Shown: positions 1 through 5,499 of the stretch, in pieces
Numbering within the stretch: position 1 is the stretch's first letter
Layout: each line of letters begins with the position of its first letter
Source of the DNA: Bordetella parapertussis
Lineage (GTDB): Bacteria; Pseudomonadota; Gammaproteobacteria; Burkholderiales; Burkholderiaceae_C
Length of the DNA: 6,506 bases
Direction: 5' to 3'
Assembly (NCBI GenBank): GCA_945873925.1
Contig: CAMCES010000073.1
Span: 1-6,506, forward strand
Program-made: the position numbers and the translations under genes
Notes under the pieces: model-generated
What the model was told of the DNA's origin: nothing
Databases searched by the model: none
The model's input: only the letters and a program-made list of their open reading frames with translations

Positions 1-378
1 GATTTGGCTGTGAGCAAACCCTTGCTGGTATATCCGTTCGACACCAAAACCGGCGCCCCCAAAAACCAGTCTCGTTCAAACAAATTGGTGTTGACCCGTT
101 TGCCAGAGGACCAAATGACACCGGACACCAGGGCCCGATCAGCCGGTGGTGTGCTGGCCTATTCAGCCCTGTGCACCCACCAGGCATGTGATGTCAAAAC
201 CTGGCTGGCCAAAGAAAAAGTGCTGGTGTGTTTTTGCCATGCGTCTAAGTTTGATTTGTTCGATGGTGCCAAAGTGGTCTATGGCCCCGCTTCCAGGCCG
301 CTGCCCAGCGTCAGCTTGAAGCTCGAAGGCGAGTTTTTAGCAATTGTTTCGAGTTCCCCCGCCAACCAAGGTTCCTAA
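1..378 (+). CDS. Rieske [2Fe-2S] domain protein (5' partial)
   Basis: This is an electron-transfer protein carrying a Rieske [2Fe-2S] cluster. The reading frame is open at base 1, and no ribosome binding site is visible before the possible TTG (4) or GTG (10) starts, so the N-terminus, probably with an export signal, lies outside the window. Counting from the TTG codon at 4, the cluster ligands are C57-x-H59 and C76-x-x-H79, 16 residues apart, as the family requires. C62 and C78 sit where the stabilising disulfide of bc1-type Rieske proteins lies, which points to a high-potential protein and not a dioxygenase ferredoxin. A GPA-x-RPLP segment follows, typical of the end of the cluster-binding fold. 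The second box reads CFCHAS instead of the common CPCHGS. The stop lies 38 bp before the next gene, a PQQ dehydrogenase, so the Rieske protein is a plausible electron acceptor or relay for it. That partnership is inference. Confidence 0.9.
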   Translation, partial: DLAVSKPLLVYPFDTKTGAPKNQSRSNKLVLTRLPEDQMTPDTRARSAGGVLAYSALCTHQACDVKTWLAKEKVLVCFCHASKFDLFDGAKVVYGPASRPLPSVSLKLEGEFLAIVSSSPANQGS

Positions 379-386
379 CCTTGGTT
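364..386 (+). repeat. Perfect 10-bp inverted repeat over the Rieske stop codon
   Basis: AACCAAGGTT (364-373) and AACCTTGGTT (377-386) are exact reverse complements separated by three bases. The TAA stop of the Rieske gene (376-378) lies in the loop and second arm, so the last Rieske codons form the first arm. The bases that follow, ATTTCC, are a poor T-tract, so this is at best a weak terminator. It may instead be an mRNA processing or stability hairpin that sets different expression levels for the Rieske protein and the dehydrogenase, or a protein binding site. The repeat is seen directly; its function is not known. Confidence 0.8.
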
Positions 387-403
387 ATTTCCAGACTCAC
401 CTC

Positions 404-409
404 AGGAGA
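404..409 (+). promoter_or_regulatory. Ribosome binding site that fixes the dehydrogenase start
   Basis: AGGAGA lies seven bases before the ATG at 417. It chooses this codon over an in-frame TTG at 381, which sits inside the inverted repeat, has no such site, and would put 12 extra residues before the signal peptide. Confidence 0.85.
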
Positions 410-416
410 AAAAACT

Positions 417-2153
417 ATGAGTCATTTGTTGAAGAAGCTGTCCATCGCAGCAATCGGTGCATGTGCCATCATGGCCCATGCAGATACCAAACTAGGCAGC
501 TACGCACCGGTCACGGACGCGCGTTTGATCAACCCTGAACCCTCAAACTGGCTGATGTACCGCGGTAACTACCAGGGCTGGGGCTACAGCCCGCTGGAAA
601 AAATCAACACCGGCAATGTGAAAAAGCTGGAACTGGCATGGTCTTTCTCGACAGGCGTGACCGAGGGCCACCAAGCCCCACCGATGGTCAACAACGGCTA
701 CATGTACATCACCACGCCCAATGGACAGGTGATCGCGATCAACGCCATCACAGGTGAGGAACTGTGGCGATACAAAAAAGAAATCCCCGCCGACTTGCTC
801 ATGCTGCACAACACCAACCGGGGTGTGGCGCTCTATGGCGACAAAGTGTATGTGGCCACCGTGGACGCGCACCTGATTGCGCTGGACGCTAAAACCGGCA
901 AGGTGATTTGGGACACCACAGTAGGCGATGTGAAAGCCTTGCACTACATCACTTTGGCGCCATTGGCAGCCAAGGGCAAGATTTTGGTCGGTTCCTCGGG
1001 AGGCGAAACCGGTGTGCGCGGTTATGTAGCTGCCTTTGATGCCAATTCAGGCAAGGAAGCCTGGCGTACGTTCATGACGCCCGCGCCGGGTGAACCCGGC
1101 GGCGACACATGGCCCGGCGACACCTACAAAAATGGCGGCGCCAGCGTCTGGATTACCGGCACTTATGACCCCGCTACCAATATTGCTTATTGGGGCACGG
1201 GCAACCCGGCACCTTGGCCCACCGAAGGCCGTCAAGGCGACAACCTCTACAGCACCTCAGTCGTTGCCTTGGATTTGGACACCGGCAAAATCAAGGGTCA
1301 CCATCAGTACCACCAAAACGACGCTTGGGACTGGGATGAGGTCAGCGCACCTCTGCTGATCGACACCGAAATCAACGGTCGCAAAGTCAAGGGCGCTGTT
1401 CACGCCGGTCGCAACGGCTACCTTTGGATGCTCGAGCGTCAGGCCAGCGGCAAAATCGATTATGTGAATGCTCTTCCCTATGTCTACAACGATGTGTTCA
1501 AAAGCCTCGACAAAAAGACAGGCCGGCCCACCTACATCGACAGCAAAAAGCCTGGCATGGGCAAAGCCGTGACATTCTGCCCCTCTTTGTGGGGTGGCAA
1601 AGACTGGCCTCCAGAAGCATGGAGCCCTAAAACCAAGCTGTTCTACATTCCTGCCAACAACAACCTGTGTTCTGAGTTGCCAGCCGCCGAACCAACTGCC
1701 TATAAAAAAGGCGACCTGTACATTGGTTACCCGATCGACGGCGTTCTGGGCAGCTTGCGCTACCAAGGGGGCAAAAAACCCGACAGCATTGGTGAGCTCC
1801 AAGCCTGGAACCTGGAAACAGGAAAAATGGCCTGGTCCTACAAATACGACCGTGCGATTTGGGCGCCGCTCTTGACCACTGGCGGCAACCTGCTGTTCGC
1901 AGGTGGCACCAACGACCGTGAATTCCGCGCCTTCAATGCCACCAACGGCAAGGTTGTTTGGAAATACAAAATGCCTTCTGGCGTGACGGCTGTACCTTCA
2001 TCGTATGAGGTCAACGGTGAGCAGTACATCGCGGTGCAAGCCGGTTGGGGTATTGATGCCGAGCGCATGCAGTCAGGTATCAATGCACTCAACAACACCA
2101 AGACAAACGTGCCACAAGGCGGTACTTTGATGGTTTTCAAACTGTCTAATTAA
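417..2153 (+). CDS. PQQ-dependent alcohol dehydrogenase-type quinoprotein
   Basis: This is a periplasmic quinoprotein of the methanol/ethanol dehydrogenase family: an eight-bladed propeller that oxidises alcohols or aldehydes with PQQ and a metal ion. The product has 578 residues. Its Sec signal peptide (KK at 6-7, hydrophobic core, likely cut after AHA at 20-22) supports the ATG at 417. By family comparison, metal and PQQ residues are E197 (GGETGVRG), N263 (GTGNPAPW) and the catalytic base D305, with D307 two residues on. An Asp at that +2 place is the lanthanide-site signature of XoxF/ExaF/PedH enzymes, though Asp-x-Asp also occurs in calcium- or magnesium-using quinoproteins. C388 and C418 match the conserved structural disulfide. 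The vicinal Cys-Cys before NRG is replaced by M129-L130. No C-terminal haem domain is present, so an external acceptor is needed; the Rieske protein encoded 38 bp upstream is a candidate. The substrate cannot be read from sequence. Confidence 0.93.
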   Translation: MSHLLKKLSIAAIGACAIMAHADTKLGSYAPVTDARLINPEPSNWLMYRGNYQGWGYSPLEKINTGNVKKLELAWSFSTGVTEGHQAPPMVNNGYMYITTPNGQVIAINAITGEELWRYKKEIPADLLMLHNTNRGVALYGDKVYVATVDAHLIALDAKTGKVIWDTTVGDVKALHYITLAPLAAKGKILVGSSGGETGVRGYVAAFDANSGKEAWRTFMTPAPGEPGGDTWPGDTYKNGGASVWITGTYDPATNIAYWGTGNPAPWPTEGRQGDNLYSTSVVALDLDTGKIKGHHQYHQNDAWDWDEVSAPLLIDTEINGRKVKGAVHAGRNGYLWMLERQASGKIDYVNALPYVYNDVFKSLDKKTGRPTYIDSKKPGMGKAVTFCPSLWGGKDWPPEAWSPKTKLFYIPANNNLCSELPAAEPTAYKKGDLYIGYPIDGVLGSLRYQGGKKPDSIGELQAWNLETGKMAWSYKYDRAIWAPLLTTGGNLLFAGGTNDREFRAFNATNGKVVWKYKMPSGVTAVPSSYEVNGEQYIAVQAGWGIDAERMQSGINALNNTKTNVPQGGTLMVFKLSN

Positions 2154-2174
2154 CACGTTCGACCTGTCGAGCCG

Positions 2175-2215
2175 AGTCGGCCCTGTGTGAAATACCGGGC
2201 CGACTTTGTTTTGTT
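2175..2215 (+). terminator. Rho-independent terminator after the PQQ dehydrogenase
   Basis: AGTCGGCCC (2175-2183) pairs perfectly with GGGCCGACT (2197-2205) around a 13-base loop, followed by a T-rich run (TTTGTTTTGTT). It starts 21 bp after the dehydrogenase stop and marks the end of the Rieske-dehydrogenase unit. The next gene starts 37 bp beyond the T-run, in which I find no convincing promoter, so the carrier gene may depend partly on readthrough. Confidence 0.85.
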
Positions 2216-2252
2216 ATGACTGTATCTGCCAGCGCATTTTCAGGAGCCTCGA

Positions 2253-3554
2253 ATGGTTGACCATGCCAACTCCCCTGTTTCCAAGTCAGAGCGGGACGCC
2301 GTTTACCGCAAAGCCGCATGGCGCTTGCTACCCTTGCTCTGCCTGTGCTTGGTTGCCGCGTATCTGGACCGGGTGAACGTTGGTTTTGCCAAGTTGCAAA
2401 TGATGGAGGATTTGTCCTTCAGCAACACGGTCTATGGAATAGGTGCGGGTATTTTCTTTTTAGGCTATGTCTTGTTCGAGGTGCCCAGCAATATTTATCT
2501 GCACAAGCTGGGTGCGCGGGTGTGGATTGCTCGCATCATGATCACTTGGGGTGTGATTGGTGGGGCCATGGCTTTCGTGCAAACCGCCACACAGTTCTAT
2601 ATCCTGCGGTTTTTGTTGGGGGTGGCCGAGGCCGGCTTCATCCCTGGCGCGTTTTATTTCTTGGCCTGTTGGTTTCCCGCTGCTTGGCGCGGGCGCATCA
2701 TCGCTTTGCTCTTGTCAGCGCTGCCTTTGTCGAGCATCATGGGCGGCCCCCTGTCAGGTTGGATCATGGTGAGTTTTGCCGATATGGGCGGCTTGCGCGG
2801 TTGGCAATGGTTGTTCCTGATTGAAACCACGCCCTCCTTGCTGCTGGGCTGGGTGGTGTTGCGGTATTTGGTCGACAACCCCAGCCAAGCGCCATGGCTG
2901 AACCCGGCTGAAAAGCAAATCATCAATGACGACTTGGCCCGTGAAGGCGCACTCAAGCAAGCCCACACCAGCGTCAAAAGTGCTTTCACCAGCCCCTTGG
3001 TGTGGCAGCTGAGCCTGGCCTACTTTTGCATCGCCAGCTCGATTTACGTGTCTATTTTTTGGATGCCCACCCTGATCAAGCAACACGGCGAGACCGACGT
3101 GATGCGCATTGGCATGCTGACCGCGGTGCCTTATTTGGTGGCCATCGCCGCCATGTACCTTTGCAATACCAGTGCAGACCGACGCGGTGAGCGCCGTTGG
3201 CACACCGCGGTACCTGGCTTTTTGACCGCCGTCGGCTTGGCCCTGAGCGGCATGCACTTTGACAGCCTGTTCGTGACCATGTGCGCTCTGACCTTGGCCG
3301 CTGCCAGTGCGTCGGCCTCGCAGGCCGCCTTTTGGAGCGTACCGCCGGCTTTCCTAAGCGGCGCTGCAGCCGCTGCCGGTTTTGCCCTGATCAACTCACT
3401 GGGCAATCTCGCTGGCTTTGTCAGTACTGCAGCGGTAGGCTGGATCGCAGACCTGACAGGCAACCCGCAAAACAGCCTGGTCATGTTCAGCGGATTGGCG
3501 GCCCTGGGGGCTTTGCTGATACTGCGATTGCCCGCCCGGTTGATCAACCACTGA
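2253..3554 (+). CDS. MFS transporter, anion:cation symporter (ACS) family
   Basis: This is an inner-membrane carrier of 433 residues with about twelve hydrophobic spans, the usual length for the family. The start is set by AGGAG at 2242-2246, six bases before the ATG. Family signatures are clear: the YLDRVNVGFA box at residues 37-46 after span 1, then GIFFLGYVLFEVPSN, the RFLLGVAEAGFIPG stretch, and near the C-terminus a GFALINSLGNLAG segment followed by a glycine-rich last pair of spans. ACS carriers such as the tartrate, phthalate, glucarate and 4-hydroxyphenylacetate permeases import organic anions with protons. The exact substrate cannot be told. Its place between a periplasmic quinoprotein and a di-haem oxidoreductase suggests it imports a carboxylate related to that oxidation, but a terminator separates it from the quinoprotein, so this is inference. 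No frameshift or missing segment is seen. Confidence 0.93.
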   Translation: MVDHANSPVSKSERDAVYRKAAWRLLPLLCLCLVAAYLDRVNVGFAKLQMMEDLSFSNTVYGIGAGIFFLGYVLFEVPSNIYLHKLGARVWIARIMITWGVIGGAMAFVQTATQFYILRFLLGVAEAGFIPGAFYFLACWFPAAWRGRIIALLLSALPLSSIMGGPLSGWIMVSFADMGGLRGWQWLFLIETTPSLLLGWVVLRYLVDNPSQAPWLNPAEKQIINDDLAREGALKQAHTSVKSAFTSPLVWQLSLAYFCIASSIYVSIFWMPTLIKQHGETDVMRIGMLTAVPYLVAIAAMYLCNTSADRRGERRWHTAVPGFLTAVGLALSGMHFDSLFVTMCALTLAAASASASQAAFWSVPPAFLSGAAAAAGFALINSLGNLAGFVSTAAVGWIADLTGNPQNSLVMFSGLAALGALLILRLPARLINH

Positions 3555-3655
3555 GCCGCCTTGTTGGCAGCAGCAGGGCATTTGAGCTTGGTCAAGTCAG
3601 CAGCGGGCATAGGCTGTCAAAATACATGCGAGGGCTGCCATTGCCGGCCATCCAT

Positions 3656-3660
3656 GGAGA
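3656..3660 (+). promoter_or_regulatory. Ribosome binding site for the GTG start of the di-haem gene
   Basis: GGAGA lies six bases before the GTG at 3667. With the MKK-type signal peptide that follows, it supports GTG as the real start; no ATG codon nearby is in frame at a suitable distance. Confidence 0.75.
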
Positions 3661-3666
3661 ACTGCT

Positions 3667-5076
3667 GTGAAAAAAATCTTAACTTGTGTTTTGGCCGTTT
3701 CCTTGGCCTTGGGCCCCGCCATGGTGACTCCACAAACCGCGAAAGCCACCAAGGTGGTTTTGCCTCAAGATGTCTACAAGCAACCCATCGCCGGATTGAC
3801 CCCCAAGCAGCTCAAGCAGTTTCAAAAAGGTGAAAAGGTATTCAACAATTTTTGGATCGCGGTCAATAACCCGACCATTCCCTTGGTGTGGGACTTGTCT
3901 TTGCCTGGGCCGTCAGGCGGCGAGTGGGGCCTGGGCCCCCTGTTCATGGCCGCCAACTGCGCGGCTTGCCATGTCAATGCCGGCCGGGGTCGGGCCATCG
4001 ATGCCAGCGGCAGTTTGGCGGTGCAACACGTGTTGCGGGCTTCCGTGCCTGGCGAAGACCCCCATGGCGGCCCCAAGCCGGAGCCGCACTACGGCACCGA
4101 TATTCAGATGTTTGACATCGTCACCCGTACCGACCCCAGCGTCCGCCCTGGCGAGGCGGAAATCTACATCGATTGGGTAAGCCATGCATTCACCTTCCCG
4201 GATGGCGAGCAAATGACTTTGCGTCAACCCAAGGTGCGCCTGGAAAAAATGAACTTCGGCCCATTGGCCGAGGGTGCCATGTTGTCGTTACGCAATTCGC
4301 AAGCCATGATGGGTGTGGGCCTGCTCGAAGCGGTCAGCGAGAAAGACATCTTGAAGCTGGCGCAGGCGCAAAAGGCCATGGGTTTGAATGGGCGACCCAA
4401 CCATGTGCGTGACGACATCGGTCAGCAAACCGCCCTGGGGCGCTTTGGCTGGAAGGCCAACCAACCCAGCGTGCGCCAACAAATCGCAGCCGCCTTCAGC
4501 AGCGACATTGGCATCAACTCGGCGCTGTACCCGGAAACCAACTGCACCGCGGTTCAAAAAGAGTGCTTGAAAGCCATCCGCCATGACAAGCCCGAATTGC
4601 GCCCCGAACTGCTTGACGCGATCACCTTGTGGGCGCTGTCCTTGGAGGCGCCGGCGCAACGCCACCGCGACAAACCCGCGGTCATGCGAGGTGAGCAGTT
4701 GTTCACCGACAGTGGTTGTGCGGCCTGCCACGTGCCCGAACTGAAAACAAGCAAATTTGAAGCCCTGCCGCAGTTGGCCAACCGCAAGATCCGTCCGTTC
4801 ACCGACCTGTTGCTGCATGACATGGGCCCCGACCTGGCCGATGGTCGCCCCGACTTCAAGGCCGGCGGCTCTGACTGGCGAACCGCTCCTCTGTGGGGTA
4901 TTGGCTTGTCCAAGCAGGTCAACGCCAGCACCTCGTTTTTGCACGACGGGCGCGCCCGCAGCCTGCAAGAGGCGATTGTTTGGCATGGCGGTGAAGCCAA
5001 GCCAGCCAGGGATAAATTTGTCGCCCTGCCCAAAACAGAGCGCAGCGACTTGCTGGCCTTTTTGGAGTCTTTGTGA
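3667..5076 (+). CDS. Di-haem c-type oxidoreductase, DUF1111/DHOR family
   Basis: This is an exported c-type cytochrome of 469 residues, full length for the di-haem oxidoreductase family (older label: putative thiol oxidoreductase), which is distantly related to MauG and bacterial cytochrome c peroxidases. It starts with GTG and has a Sec signal (KK at 2-3, hydrophobic core to about residue 20). Two CAACH haem-binding motifs are seen at C98-H102 and C351-H355. Conserved family blocks follow in order: GVGLLEA, LGRFGWKA, TDLLLHDMGPDLADG (379 on), WRTAPLWG (404-411), FLHDGRARS (424 on) and WHGGEA (439-444). No member's substrate is firmly established as far as I know, so thiol oxidation should not be assumed. 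It lies 112 bp after the MFS gene with no clear terminator between, so the two may be co-transcribed. A role in taking electrons from the quinoprotein or Rieske protein is possible but only positional. Confidence 0.92.
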   Translation: MKKILTCVLAVSLALGPAMVTPQTAKATKVVLPQDVYKQPIAGLTPKQLKQFQKGEKVFNNFWIAVNNPTIPLVWDLSLPGPSGGEWGLGPLFMAANCAACHVNAGRGRAIDASGSLAVQHVLRASVPGEDPHGGPKPEPHYGTDIQMFDIVTRTDPSVRPGEAEIYIDWVSHAFTFPDGEQMTLRQPKVRLEKMNFGPLAEGAMLSLRNSQAMMGVGLLEAVSEKDILKLAQAQKAMGLNGRPNHVRDDIGQQTALGRFGWKANQPSVRQQIAAAFSSDIGINSALYPETNCTAVQKECLKAIRHDKPELRPELLDAITLWALSLEAPAQRHRDKPAVMRGEQLFTDSGCAACHVPELKTSKFEALPQLANRKIRPFTDLLLHDMGPDLADGRPDFKAGGSDWRTAPLWGIGLSKQVNASTSFLHDGRARSLQEAIVWHGGEAKPARDKFVALPKTERSDLLAFLESL

Positions 5077-5124
5077 GCCTTTGAATCGCCAAGCGCCAGG
5101 CCAGCCATCCGTGTAAACCCTTGT

Positions 5125-5153
5125 GTGACAAGCCTGGAGGCATCTGCTAGACT
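5125..5153 (+). promoter_or_regulatory. Candidate extended -10 promoter for the small membrane protein gene
   Basis: GTGACA (5125-5130, five of six bases of the sigma-70 -35 consensus) is followed by a 17-bp spacer and TAGACT (5148-5153, four of six of the -10 consensus). A TGC directly before the -10 box makes it an extended -10 element. Transcription would start near 5160, leaving a leader of about 40 bases. The call rests on matching to consensus by eye. Confidence 0.6.
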
Positions 5154-5200
5154 GACTGTCAATTTATGTTTACGCACACGCCAGTCAGGAAAGGTAGACC

Positions 5201-5332
5201 ATGAAAGACAGTCTTGCATTGCAAACCAAGCAAAAAATGGCCAAGGTCTACCTTGGCGGCATCGTCGCATTCAGCCTGATGATCACCACCTTGGTCGTGG
5301 TCATTCGCCTCGTCACCCTCAACGGCAGCTAG
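5201..5332 (+). CDS. Small single-span membrane protein, 43 aa, unknown function
   Basis: I do not recognise this gene. It encodes 43 residues: a hydrophilic N-terminus with four lysines (K2, K10, K12, K15), one hydrophobic span from about V16 to V38, and a short tail ending LNGS. The positive-inside rule predicts N-terminus in the cytoplasm and C-terminus in the periplasm. R36 lies near the outer end of the span. A purine-rich site (AGGAAAGG, 5187-5194) lies six bases before the ATG. The gene has its own likely promoter and a strong terminator 51 bp after the stop, so it appears to be monocistronic. It lacks the E-x3-Y motif of PqqA and has no signal-peptide cleavage site. It could be a small accessory subunit of a membrane complex or a small regulatory protein; nothing decides this. 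A longer open frame in another phase (5125-5421) overlaps it but lacks a ribosome site and any coherent feature. Confidence 0.7.
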   Translation: MKDSLALQTKQKMAKVYLGGIVAFSLMITTLVVVIRLVTLNGS

Positions 5333-5383
5333 AGTCTACAGCCAGTGCGGGTGCGGGCCTTGGTCCAGGCTTGGTCAAACAGC

Positions 5384-5416
5384 AACCCCTGCGCGAAAGC
5401 GCAGGGGTTTTTCTTT
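5384..5416 (+). terminator. Strong rho-independent terminator with GAAA loop
   Basis: AACCCCTGCGC (5384-5394) and GCGCAGGGGTT (5399-5409) form a perfect 11-bp stem closed by a GAAA tetraloop and followed by TTTTTCTTT. It ends the transcript of the 43-residue protein and insulates the PhoX-like gene downstream. Confidence 0.93.
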
Positions 5417-5499
5417 GCTGACAGCCGACGGGTATGGAGCAGACACCACAAGGTCATTGAAAAACGCCAAAATCTCCGTTTGATCGAAATGGAACAGCC

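Noticed and set aside
381..416. Upstream in-frame TTG start for the PQQ dehydrogenase
   Set aside because: It lies inside the inverted repeat with no ribosome site, while ATG 417 has AGGAGA at good spacing and begins a standard signal peptide.
3555..3666. Possible promoter between the MFS and di-haem genes
   Set aside because: TTGAGC at 3582 could serve as a -35 box, but nothing at the right distance resembles a -10 box.
5052..5105. Inverted repeat GCTGGCCT / AGGCCAGC around the di-haem stop codon
   Set aside because: Only eight base pairs with a 38-base loop and no following T-run, so not a credible terminator.
4288..5270. Two long minus-strand frames antisense to the di-haem gene
   Set aside because: The + strand frame carries both haem motifs and all the DUF1111 blocks; the antisense products are low in recognisable structure.
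5125..5421. 98-residue + strand frame overlapping the small membrane protein
   Set aside because: It begins inside the likely promoter, has no ribosome site, and ends within the terminator; the 43-residue frame has a ribosome site and a clear membrane span.
5413..5499. Pho box or promoter before the PhoX-like gene
   Set aside because: CTGACA at 5418 resembles a -35 or half Pho box, but no second repeat and no -10 box at proper spacing were found.
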